From Streptomyces niveus (GTDB lineage: Bacteria > Actinomycetota > Actinomycetes > Streptomycetales > Streptomycetaceae), in NCBI RefSeq assembly GCF_002009175.1, contig NZ_CP018047.1:992001-1056000 (forward strand): a stretch of DNA of 64,000 nt. Reading direction: 5' to 3'. The notes below the pieces were generated by a model. It ran no database searches and was not told the DNA's origin. It worked only from the letters and a program-made list of their open reading frames with translations. Shown in pieces: positions 33,791 through 41,069 of this stretch. The translations under genes and the position numbers were made by a program. Every line of letters begins with the position of its first letter. Positions within the stretch are counted from its first letter, which is position 1.

Positions 33791-34660
33791 TCAGTCCTCC
33801 GCCGACGCCGCCCCCAGCAGTTCCCTGATGTGCGTCGTCGCCTCGCGGAACTCCGGACGGGCCAGGGTCTCCACGTAGTCCCGCTCCGACGGCAGCCCCA
33901 CGTCGATGATCTCCGTGATCGTGCCGGGCCGGGGGCTCATCACGACGACCCGGTTCGCCAGGTAGACCGCCTCCGAGATGGAGTGGGTGACCAGCAGCAC
34001 GGTCGTGCCGGTCTCCCGCCAGATGCGGTTCAGCTCCATGTTCATCTGCTCGCGCGTCAGCGCGTCCAGCGCGCCGAACGGCTCGTCCATCAGCAGCACC
34101 GGCGGCTGGTGCAGCAGCGCCCGGCACAGGGCCACCCGCTGCTGCATCCCGCCGGACAGCTCATGCGGATACGCGTCCTCGAAGCCGACGAGGCCGGTCA
34201 TCCTGATCAGCTCGTCCGCGCGTTCGCGCGCCAGCACGTTCGGCATCCGGCGCATCTCCGCCTGGAGCAGGATGTTGCGCCGGGCGCTGCGCCACTCCAG
34301 CAGGGCGGCCCGCTGGAAGACGTAACCGATGTCGGGCCGTGGCCCGTCGACGCGCTCGCCGTGCAGCCGTACGTCACCGCTGGACGCCTTCAGCAGCCCG
34401 GCGACCAGCTTGAGCAGTGTCGACTTGCCGCAGCCCGAGGGGCCGACGATCGCGACGAACTCGCCCATCGGGACGTCGAGCGACACATCCCGCAGCGCGG
34501 TGACGTCGCGGTCCTTCGTACGGAACCGGACGGCCACGTCATCGAGGGAGACCGCCGCCGTGGCGTCGGCACCCGCGCCGCTCTTCGTTCCGTCGTCCTT
34601 GCTCAGACCGGTGTTGCTCACGCCATGCTCCCGGAGAGTCGCTTCCCTGGGCATCGTCAT
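33791..34660 (-). CDS. ABC transporter ATP-binding protein, NrtD/SsuB/TauB type
   Basis: This 289-residue ATPase has Walker A GPSGCGKST (about 71-79), the Q loop YVFQRAALLEW, signature ELSGGMQQR, Walker B VLLMDEPFGALD and the switch histidine in LLVTHSISEA. The first 38 residues are a poorly conserved extension. ATG 34660 overlaps the stop of the binding-protein gene (ATGA). The sequence type fits importers of nitrate, sulfonates, taurine or pyrimidines. It is the last gene of a three-gene operon (permease, binding protein, ATPase) governed by the divergent promoter at 36749-36778 and its LacI-type operator. Confidence 0.92.
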   Translation of the reverse strand: MTMPREATLREHGVSNTGLSKDDGTKSGAGADATAAVSLDDVAVRFRTKDRDVTALRDVSLDVPMGEFVAIVGPSGCGKSTLLKLVAGLLKASSGDVRLHGERVDGPRPDIGYVFQRAALLEWRSARRNILLQAEMRRMPNVLARERADELIRMTGLVGFEDAYPHELSGGMQQRVALCRALLHQPPVLLMDEPFGALDALTREQMNMELNRIWRETGTTVLLVTHSISEAVYLANRVVVMSPRPGTITEIIDVGLPSERDYVETLARPEFREATTHIRELLGAASAED

Positions 34661-35673
34661 CCCTTCAGTGCCGAGCTGTCCCAGTAATCCGCCGGCGCCT
34701 TGGGGTTCTTGACGAGACCGGCCTCGGCGAAGATGTCGATGGTCTCCTGCCAGTCGGCCTCGGTGTTGAGCCCGGGCGCCTTGCCCTGGGTCGACTCGGT
34801 GTGCAGCAGGGTTATCGTCGTCGCGAACTGCTCGGTCAGTACGGGCTTCGGCGGAAGCTGCTCGGACGCGCCCTCCATCGCGGCGACCGCGGGCTCCGGC
34901 GCCTTCTCGGCGGCGGCCCACGCCTCGCTGACCGCGGTGGCCATGCGCTTCGTCAGGTCGGCGTCCGATTGGAGGATCTTCTGGCCGGCGATCAGTCCGT
35001 TGGAGTAGAAGTTGAGCCCGTTCTCCGAGAAGCGCAGGTACTCGACGTCCTTCTTGGCCTTGTCCGCCATGGTCGGGCCCTGGTCGCTCGCGTAACCGAG
35101 CAGCGCGTCCGTCTTGCCGGAGATCACCGCGGCGATCTTGCCCGCCGGGTCGGTGTTCTGGATCTTGACGTCCGACAGCTTGAGGCCGTTCTTCTCCAGG
35201 AAGATCGGGAACGTCTTACTGAGCGCGTCGCCGGCCGTGCCCGCGATCGTCTTGCCCTTGATGTCGGCGGGCGTCTTGATGTTCTGGTCGGCGAAGAACT
35301 GCACGGACGACGGTGTCGTCTGGAGCATCACACCGAGGCTCTTGACGTTGACACCCTGGTCGACGCCGCTGATCACGGCGGGGGTGTCCGCCCAGCCGAA
35401 GTCGGTCTGCCCGGCGGCGGTCGCCTGCACGGTCTTCTGGGATCCCTGGCCCGCGCGGATCTCCAGGTCGATGCCGTGCTTCTCGAAGATCTTCTCCTTG
35501 ACGCCGTAGTAGAACGGCGCGTGTTCGCCGTACGGGTACCAGTTGAGCGTCAGCGTGACCTTGTCGAGCTTCTTGCCCGAGTCGCTGGTGGTGGTCTTGT
35601 CGCCGTCCTCGCCGCAGGCGGTGGCGACCAGAAGAAGCGGCACGAGGCCGATCAGGAGTCTGCGGGAGTGCAT
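34657..35673 (-). CDS. NMT1/THI5-like ABC substrate-binding lipoprotein
   Basis: This 338-residue binding protein has a lipoprotein signal (LLIGLVPLLLVATACGED, lipobox VATA-C at about Cys20). An NMT1/THI5-like fold follows, starting VTLTLNWYPYGEHAPFYYGVKEKIFEKHGIDLEI. The LNWYPxxxHAPFY start is close to proteins that bind pyrimidine or thiamin-precursor ligands (ThiY), but sulfonate and aromatic binders share this fold. The ATG has GAAGGG seven bases upstream. It sits between the permease (89-bp gap) and the ATPase (4-bp overlap). No TPP riboswitch is visible in the operon leader. Control by a LacI-type operator argues for a carbon source. Confidence 0.9.
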   Translation of the reverse strand: MHSRRLLIGLVPLLLVATACGEDGDKTTTSDSGKKLDKVTLTLNWYPYGEHAPFYYGVKEKIFEKHGIDLEIRAGQGSQKTVQATAAGQTDFGWADTPAVISGVDQGVNVKSLGVMLQTTPSSVQFFADQNIKTPADIKGKTIAGTAGDALSKTFPIFLEKNGLKLSDVKIQNTDPAGKIAAVISGKTDALLGYASDQGPTMADKAKKDVEYLRFSENGLNFYSNGLIAGQKILQSDADLTKRMATAVSEAWAAAEKAPEPAVAAMEGASEQLPPKPVLTEQFATTITLLHTESTQGKAPGLNTEADWQETIDIFAEAGLVKNPKAPADYWDSSALKG

Positions 35674-35762
35674 GGCTGGCCCTTCTCGGAGGAGAGGTCG
35701 GGGTCGGACGTGGTCGGTGGCGCGGTCGGGGCCGGTCGGCCCGTCGTGATCGGCCGGCCTCA

Positions 35763-36626
35763 TCAGAACGAGGTCGTGACGTTGTTGTCCCGGCGGCTGG
35801 CGTGCCAGGGCAGGAGAAGCTTCTCGGCGATCTCGACCAGGACGAACAGGACGACGCCGATCAGTGACATGACGAGCAGGCCCGCGAAGAGCATCGGGGT
35901 GTCGAGGTTTCCGTTGGCCTGGAGGATCACGTAGCCCAGGCCCTCGTTGGCGCCGACGAACTCACCGACGACCGCGCCGGTCACCGCGAGTGTCACGGCG
36001 ACCTTGAGGCCCGAGAACAGATGCGGCAGCGAGGCCGGGAAGCGGATCTTGGCGAAGGTCTGCCACGGCTTCGCCCCCATCGTCGCGGAGAGCTGGAGCA
36101 TCTCCGGGTCGACCGCCTTGAGGCCGGTGACCATGGAGATCACGACCGGGAAGAAGGCGATGAGCACCGCGATCAGGACTTTCGGCGTGATGCCGAAGCC
36201 GAGCCAGACGACGAACAGCGGCGCGATGGCGATCTTCGGTACGACCTGGGCGAAGAGGAGGATCGGGTAGAGGGTCTTCTCGACGGTCGACGAGTAGACC
36301 ATGACGACGGCGGCGAGCACCCCGACGACGACGGCGATGACGAAGCCGAGCAGGGTCTCGTAGGTGGTCACCCACGTGTGTTCCCAGATGTAACTCGTCT
36401 TGCCCGTCAGGACGTCGAGGGTCGCCCCGGGCGAGGGGACGAGATAGGGCTCGACCAACTCGGCGGCTGCGACGGCCCACCACGCGACGAAGCACGCGAA
36501 CAGCAGCGCGACGGGCCGCCAGCTGGTCTCGACGGCCTTGCCGAACCGCTCCCCCGCTCCTGGCCTGTTGCGTGTGGCGACTCCCGCGATCTCTTTTGTC
36601 GGTCCCGGCATGACGCTCTGGCTCAC
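35763..36626 (-). CDS. ABC transporter permease, SsuC/ThiX type
   Basis: This 287-residue inner-membrane permease has six helices starting at about residue 38 (VALLFACFVAWWAVAAAELV). The cytoplasmic EAA loop is visible as SATMGAKPWQTFAKIRFPASLPHLFSGLK. GTG 36626 is preferred as start because GAGGAG lies six bases upstream. The TTG at 36632 touches that ribosome site. It is the first gene of the importer operon. It is divergent from the second LacI gene across a 217-bp region holding two operator-like palindromes. Confidence 0.92.
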   Translation of the reverse strand: MSQSVMPGPTKEIAGVATRNRPGAGERFGKAVETSWRPVALLFACFVAWWAVAAAELVEPYLVPSPGATLDVLTGKTSYIWEHTWVTTYETLLGFVIAVVVGVLAAVVMVYSSTVEKTLYPILLFAQVVPKIAIAPLFVVWLGFGITPKVLIAVLIAFFPVVISMVTGLKAVDPEMLQLSATMGAKPWQTFAKIRFPASLPHLFSGLKVAVTLAVTGAVVGEFVGANEGLGYVILQANGNLDTPMLFAGLLVMSLIGVVLFVLVEIAEKLLLPWHASRRDNNVTTSF

Positions 36627-36706
36627 AGTCAACTCCTCGGGAATCAGGAGCGGTTGGGCACCGCTGTCCGACCCTCTGCTGTACCGGCTGCCGTACTGCC
36701 CAACGG

Positions 36707-36733
36707 AAGAAGCGCTTTCAGAAAGCGCTTTCT
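36707..36733. promoter_or_regulatory. Tandem LacI-type operators between importer and LacI gene
   Basis: A perfect 14-bp palindrome AGAAAGCGCTTTCT (36720-36733) abuts a second copy at 36707-36720 matching it at 11 of 14 positions. Their centres are 13 bp apart. They lie about 15 bases downstream of the -10 element of the leftward importer promoter. The perfect copy is identical to the site at 28384-28397. Confidence 0.75.
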
Positions 36734-36748
36734 GGTAAGGTGATCGCC

Positions 36749-36778
36749 ACGCTAATGACTGCTTGTCCGAACGGTCAA
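36749..36778 (-). promoter_or_regulatory. Promoter of the NMT1-type importer operon
   Basis: On the minus strand TTGACC (36778-36773) and TAGCGT (36754-36749) are 18 bases apart. The spacing, the -35 sequence and the position of the operator after the -10 are the same as at the ThuA operon (28340-28397). Confidence 0.65.
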
Positions 36779-36843
36779 TAGGTCGTCCGGAAGTTTCGGG
36801 GCCCCGTCAGGGGACCTGCCGCCACCGCGACTCGGGGGCCGTC

Positions 36844-37929
36844 TTGAGTGAACGGGAAGCAAGTGCCCATGTGACGCTGGACGTCGTGGCCCGCCGCGCG
36901 GGCGTCTCGCTGGCGACCGCGTCCAGAGCCCTGAACGGAACAGCACGCGTCCGGGACGAACTGCGGGACCGTGTGAGGGCGGCCGCGGATTTGCTCGGTT
37001 ACATCCCCAACGCACACGCCCAGGCGCTCGCCAGTTCGTCGAGCAACACGGTCGGACTGATCTGTCACGACGTCGGCGACCCGTACTTCGCTGCGATCGC
37101 CGACGGTGTGATGCGCGCGGCCGCCGAACAGGACGTCCTGGTCATGCTCGCGAGCACGTTCCGCGAACCGGCGAGGGAGATCGAGTACGTCTCCATCCTC
37201 CGCGCCCAGCGCGCCCGAGCCATCCTGCTGATCGGCTCCGGCTTCCAGGACCGCACCTGGGAACGGGCGTTGAGCGCCGAACTCGACCCGTACATCCGAG
37301 CGGGCGGCCGGGTCGCCGTCGTCAGCCGGCACCGCAGTGTGCGCGCCGACGCCGTCCTGCCCGAGAATCGCGCGGGCGCGGCGGCGCTCGCCCGCGCTCT
37401 GCTGGCGCTCGGGCACCGGCGGTTCGCCGTGCTGAGCGGGCCGCCCAACCTCACCACCGTCGCCGACAGACTGGCCGGATTCCGCGAGGGGCTGGCCGAG
37501 GCCGGGATCGCGCTCGCTCCCGAGTGCGTCGTGGAAGGCGCGTTCACCCGCGACGGCGGTTACGCGGCCGCCCGTGAACTCCTCACCCGTCCCACCCGCC
37601 CCACCTGTGTGTTCGGCGTGACCGACGTGATGGCGGTGGGCGCGCTCGCCGCGTTCCGGGAGGCGGGCATCGACGTGCCCACCGACATCTCGCTCGCGGG
37701 CTTCGACGACATCCCGCTCGTAAGGGAGTTGACTCCCCCGCTCACCACCGTCGCCCTGCCGCTGACCGCCATGGGCCAGCACGCCATCTCGCTGGCGCTG
37801 CGCGAGCCGCACGGGCAGCGTTCACGAGTGCTCCGGGTGGGCGGAGAGGTGGTGCTGCGGGCGAGTACCGCGCCGCCGCCGGCCGATGTCCCGAGCGAGG
37901 GGAAGCGCCGCGAAGGAGACTTGAGATGA
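36844..37929 (+). CDS. LacI-family transcriptional regulator
   Basis: This 361-residue repressor begins at TTG 36844 (preceded by GGGGG). Its DNA-binding domain is HVTLDVVARRAGVSLATASRALNG (about 9-32), and its hinge includes NAHAQALASSSSNTVGL. The effector domain is a PBP-like fold of about 290 residues. An in-frame start at 36763 would add 27 unconserved residues. It overlaps the enolase-superfamily gene (ATGA). It is divergent from an ABC operon whose promoter contains two CG-centred palindromes, and the same palindrome occurs at the ThuA operon 8 kb away. The most economical reading is that this protein controls all three units. That is inference. Confidence 0.87.
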   Translation: MSEREASAHVTLDVVARRAGVSLATASRALNGTARVRDELRDRVRAAADLLGYIPNAHAQALASSSSNTVGLICHDVGDPYFAAIADGVMRAAAEQDVLVMLASTFREPAREIEYVSILRAQRARAILLIGSGFQDRTWERALSAELDPYIRAGGRVAVVSRHRSVRADAVLPENRAGAAALARALLALGHRRFAVLSGPPNLTTVADRLAGFREGLAEAGIALAPECVVEGAFTRDGGYAAARELLTRPTRPTCVFGVTDVMAVGALAAFREAGIDVPTDISLAGFDDIPLVRELTPPLTTVALPLTAMGQHAISLALREPHGQRSRVLRVGGEVVLRASTAPPPADVPSEGKRREGDLR

Positions 37930-39104
37930 GGGAAAGAGGCGAGATGGGAGGGGAGTTGGCAGGTATGAGGATCGACCGTGTCGAGACGTTCGCCGTCGAG
38001 CTGCCCACCCACCGCTCCTTCGGTGTCGCGGGCGGCTCCGTGGCCGTCGCGGGCACCCCGTCGATCCGGATCCTGGTCCGGGTCGGCGCCGACGGGCTGT
38101 ACGGGTGGGGCGAGGCGACGCCCATTCCCGCCTGGACGTACGAGACCGCCGAGTCCATCGTGACGACCGTCGACCGCTACCTCGCGCCCGCGATCATCGG
38201 CACTCCCGCCTGGAATCTGGACGCCGTCGACACCGCCTTCGACCGCGCGGTCAACCGGGGATTCAGCATCGGCGCACCCCTGGCCAAGAGCGCCGTGGAC
38301 GTGGCGCTGCACGATCTGCTGGGCCGGGCGGCCGGTGTGCCCCTCGGGGTGCTGTGGGGTCAGCGCCGGACCTCCAGCATCGAACTCGGCTGGATCGTCT
38401 CGGGCCAGTCGCCCGCCGAGGTGGGCGAGAGCGTCGCGGAGGGCCTGGCCGAGGGATACCGCGCCTTCAAGGTCAAGATCGGGCTGCACGACGAGGACAC
38501 CGACGCGGCCGTGGTGGCCGCCGTACGCGAACACGCCCCGGACGCGCCGCTGTGGGTCGACGCCAATCAGGCGTACACGGTGCCCGTGGCGCTGCGGATG
38601 GCCCGCCGTCTCGACGCGCTAGGCGTCACCGCGTTCGAACAGCCCCTGCCCGCCAACGACATCGCGGGGCTCCGGCGGCTGCGGGACCTGTCGGCGGTGC
38701 CGGTGGCGCTGGACGAGAGCCTGCGGCATCCGGGCGATCTGGCGACGTTCGTGCGGCTCGGGGCGGTCGATGTCGCGATCGCCAAGGTTCAGCGCAGCGG
38801 CGGCCTCACGCTCTCCCGGCGGCTGTGCTCACTCGCCGAGGACTGCGGGGTCGAGCTGATGGGGTCGGGGCTCACCGAGTCGGACCTGGGGCTGGCGGCC
38901 TCGCTGCACCTGTTCGCGGCGTACGGCATCACGACGCCGGTCGATCTCAACGGCAGGCAGTTCATCGGCTCGCCGTACGCGGGCGAGACCGTACGGGTGG
39001 AGAACGGGACCGCGCGCGTGCCCGAAGGGCCGGGCCTCGGGGTCGAGGTGGACGAGTCGGTGGTACGCGAGTTGGCGATCGACGTTCTGGAACACCGGGC
39101 CTGA
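37926..39104 (+). CDS. Enolase-superfamily protein, muconate-lactonizing/dipeptide-epimerase subgroup
   Basis: This 392-residue protein has a capping domain (1-140) and a (beta/alpha)7-beta barrel. The MLE-subgroup catalytic residues are present: KxK in AFKVKIG (second strand), metal ligands Asp in LWVDANQAY, Glu in FEQPLP and Asp in VALDES, and the opposite-face lysine in IAKVQRSGG. Members are cycloisomerases, o-succinylbenzoate synthases or dipeptide/N-acyl-amino-acid epimerases, which sequence alone does not separate. ATG 37926 overlaps the LacI stop and has AAGGAG seven bases upstream. ATG 37965, after GGAGGGGAG, is an alternative. The regulator coupling suggests a role in catabolism of the imported compound. 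Confidence 0.87.
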   Translation: MRERGEMGGELAGMRIDRVETFAVELPTHRSFGVAGGSVAVAGTPSIRILVRVGADGLYGWGEATPIPAWTYETAESIVTTVDRYLAPAIIGTPAWNLDAVDTAFDRAVNRGFSIGAPLAKSAVDVALHDLLGRAAGVPLGVLWGQRRTSSIELGWIVSGQSPAEVGESVAEGLAEGYRAFKVKIGLHDEDTDAAVVAAVREHAPDAPLWVDANQAYTVPVALRMARRLDALGVTAFEQPLPANDIAGLRRLRDLSAVPVALDESLRHPGDLATFVRLGAVDVAIAKVQRSGGLTLSRRLCSLAEDCGVELMGSGLTESDLGLAASLHLFAAYGITTPVDLNGRQFIGSPYAGETVRVENGTARVPEGPGLGVEVDESVVRELAIDVLEHRA

Positions 39105-39123
39105 CGGTGCGTCAGTCCGGGTG
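39093..39123. terminator. Bidirectional terminator over two convergent stop codons
   Basis: A 14-bp imperfect stem (12 pairs) with a three-base GTG loop spans both the enolase-gene stop (39102-39104) and the GAF-gene stop (39112-39114). The two genes are separated by seven bases. Confidence 0.6.
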
Positions 39124-39651
39124 GATCGATCCGCCGTCCTCTCTTCGGCGTATCTGCTCGGACAGTTCGACGGCCAGTGACTTGACGGTCTCCAGGCCGG
39201 CTCTCCCCCAGTGCCGGGGCCGGGTGTCCAGGACGCAGACGGTGCCGAGCGCGATACCGGTGCGGTCGATGAGCGGGACGCCCAGGTAGGAGCGCAGGCC
39301 GGTCTCGTCGACGATGGCATTGCCCGCGAACCGGGGGAAGTCCCGTACGTCCTCCAGGACGAGGGCCTTGCGCCGGACCACCACATGGGGGCAGTAGCCG
39401 TGGTCCCGGTCCCTGGAGCGTCCGGTCCCGGGGGCCGGAGCGTGCAGCCCGGCGTAGAACTGCCGTTCCTCGGCTATGAAGTTGACCATCGCGTACGGCG
39501 CGCCCGCGAGCTGGGCCAGACGCAGCGCGAAGCCGTCGAAGGCCGGCTCGGTCCGTTCGCCGACGCCGAGCAGGCGCAGCCGCCGCACCCGGTCGGGCGC
39601 GTCCCGGTCGACGGGAGTGAGCAGCAGCCGGCCTATGGGGTCGTACCTCAC
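39112..39651 (-). CDS. GAF-domain protein, fifth gene of the conservon
   Basis: This 179-residue protein is essentially one GAF domain: RRLRLLGVGERTEPAFDGFALRLAQLAGAPYAMVNFIAEERQFYAG, then LVLEDVRDFPRFAGNAIVDE and SYLGVPLIDRTGIALGTVCVLDTRPR. Such domains bind small ligands or haem, or mediate dimer formation. GTG 39651 overlaps the stop of the GTPase gene (GTGA), so it is cotranslated with cvnD. The His/Cys in DHGYCPHVVV is typical of the 'GAF with YCPHVV' group. It probably provides input or output for the conservon GTPase (inference). Confidence 0.85.
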   Translation of the reverse strand: MRYDPIGRLLLTPVDRDAPDRVRRLRLLGVGERTEPAFDGFALRLAQLAGAPYAMVNFIAEERQFYAGLHAPAPGTGRSRDRDHGYCPHVVVRRKALVLEDVRDFPRFAGNAIVDETGLRSYLGVPLIDRTGIALGTVCVLDTRPRHWGRAGLETVKSLAVELSEQIRRREDGGSIHPD

Positions 39652-40274
39652 AGGGACACCCCGTCCTCGGTTCCGACGCCGCTCACGACCGCGGCCGGTG
39701 CGGCGGTGAGGAGGTGCTGGACGAGCGTGACCAGCGTCTGGATCCCGGAGCTGGCGATGCGGGCGTCGCATATCACGACGGGTACGTCCGGCCGGAGATC
39801 GATCGCGGCCCGTACCTCCTCCGGGTCGTAACGGAAGCTGCCGTCGAACTCGTTGACCGCGACGATGAACCCGATGCCGCGCTGCTCGAAGAAGTCCACG
39901 GCGGAGAAGGAGTTCTCCAGCCGCCGTGTGTCGGCCAGGACGATCGCGCCGAGGGCGCCCCGGCAGAGTTCGTCCCACATGAACCAGAAGCGTTCCTGGC
40001 CGGGCGTGCCGAAGAGATAGAGGACATGACGCTCGTCGAGAGTTATCCGGCCGAAGTCCATGGCGACTGTCGTCGAGGTCTTCAGCTCGACGCCTGTCAG
40101 GTCGTCCGTCTCGGCCCCGACCTGGGTCAGCAGTTCCTCGGTGCTCAGCGGCGCGATCTCGCTCACCGCTCCCACGAATGTCGTCTTGCCCACCCCGAAA
40201 CCACCGGCCACCAGGACCTTGAGCGCGGTGGGGAACGGGGTGGGGAAGGAGTCACAGCTGTCGTCGTAGGCCAT
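39648..40274 (-). CDS. cvnD: Conservon small GTPase CvnD
   Basis: This 208-residue Ras-like GTP-binding protein has the G1 P-loop GGFGVGKTTFVGAVSE (about 24-39), G3 LFGTPGQERFWFMWDEL and the NEFD motif in place of NKxD. It belongs to the ATP/GTP-binding family found only next to CvnA-C in actinobacteria. These are proposed to act like eukaryotic G-protein-coupled signalling at the membrane. The gene overlaps cvnC by 23 bp and the GAF gene by 4 bp. The copy number of conservons elsewhere in the genome is unknown from this window. Confidence 0.92.
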   Translation of the reverse strand: MAYDDSCDSFPTPFPTALKVLVAGGFGVGKTTFVGAVSEIAPLSTEELLTQVGAETDDLTGVELKTSTTVAMDFGRITLDERHVLYLFGTPGQERFWFMWDELCRGALGAIVLADTRRLENSFSAVDFFEQRGIGFIVAVNEFDGSFRYDPEEVRAAIDLRPDVPVVICDARIASSGIQTLVTLVQHLLTAAPAAVVSGVGTEDGVSL

Positions 40275-40629
40275 CGAGTACTGCCTCCAGAAGGGAACAG
40301 TCGCTGGGATTGTCGAAGTTGTGGGGTGGCCGGACCGTGACCGCGCCGCTGTCCATCAGGTCGGACAGCAGGATCTTCGTGACGACGGCGGGCAGCCGCA
40401 GATGCCCGGCGATCTCCGCCACGGACGTCGGCCCGTGGCAGAGGGCGAGCGCTTCGCCGTGCTCGGGGCCGAGATACGTCTGGCCGGTGGCTCCCGTGGC
40501 CATGACCAGCGACATCAGATCCAGCTCCGCCGTCGGGCGGGTCCGGCCGCCGCTGACCGTGTACGGGCGGATGAGCCGGCCCGCCGCGTCGTCCAGCCAC
40601 GGCCCGTCCGTCGGGACCGTCACGGTCAC
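40252..40629 (-). CDS. cvnC: DUF742 conservon protein CvnC
   Basis: This 125-residue protein has the DUF742 pattern: LIRPYTVSGGRTRP at the start, then CHGPTSVAEIAGHLRLPAVVTKILLSDLMDSGAV, which looks like a winged-helix fold, and the ending LEAVLDGLRRQL. It starts at GTG 40629, overlapping the cvnB stop. In characterised conservons CvnC associates with CvnA, B and D. It is probably an adaptor in the membrane complex. Confidence 0.92.
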   Translation of the reverse strand: MTVTVPTDGPWLDDAAGRLIRPYTVSGGRTRPTAELDLMSLVMATGATGQTYLGPEHGEALALCHGPTSVAEIAGHLRLPAVVTKILLSDLMDSGAVTVRPPHNFDNPSDCSLLEAVLDGLRRQL

Positions 40630-41063
40630 TGACCCGTGACGCTCGATGAGGTGCCGGCCGCCTGCCTGACCGGCGTCGCCAGATACGGCCTGACGCTCTT
40701 GACCAGCATCGCCATCTCGTAGCCGAGGACGGCGGCGTCCGCCTCGCGTCCGGCGAGTACGGCCAGACAGGTGCCGGACCCGGCCGTCGAGACGAAGAGC
40801 AGCGTGGAGTCCAGTTCCACCACCACCTGGCGCACCTCGCTGCTGTCCCCGAAGCGCGCGCCGGCGCTACGGCCGAGCGAGTAGAGACCTGACGCGAGAG
40901 CGGCCATGTGGTCGGCGCTGTCGGGGTCGAGGCCGTGGACCGATCTGACGAGTCCGTCGGAGGAGAGGAGTACCGCGCTACGGGTGTGAGGCACCCGCTG
41001 GACCAGGCCGCTGAGCAGCCAGTCGAGGTCGGAGACGTGGCCTGTCGGCGCATCGCTCGCCAT
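40626..41063 (-). CDS. cvnB: Roadblock/LC7 domain conservon protein CvnB
   Basis: This 145-residue Roadblock/LC7 protein begins DLDWLLSGLVQRVPHTRSAVLLSSDGL. The central helix-strand unit is DHMAALASGLYSLGRSAG, and VVVELDSTLLFVSTAGSGTCLAVLA is the typical strand pair. Roadblock proteins act as scaffolds or GTPase-activating partners of small GTPases, here presumably CvnD. The gene lies six bases after the cvnA stop and overlaps cvnC by 4 bp. Confidence 0.93.
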   Translation of the reverse strand: MASDAPTGHVSDLDWLLSGLVQRVPHTRSAVLLSSDGLVRSVHGLDPDSADHMAALASGLYSLGRSAGARFGDSSEVRQVVVELDSTLLFVSTAGSGTCLAVLAGREADAAVLGYEMAMLVKSVRPYLATPVRQAAGTSSSVTGQ

Positions 41064-41069
41064 GGTGAT

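Noticed and set aside
36627..36843. TPP riboswitch in front of the NMT1/THI5-like importer
   Set aside because: No CTGAGA or ACCTGA-type thi-box blocks are present. The region instead holds LacI-type palindromes and a sigma-70-type promoter.
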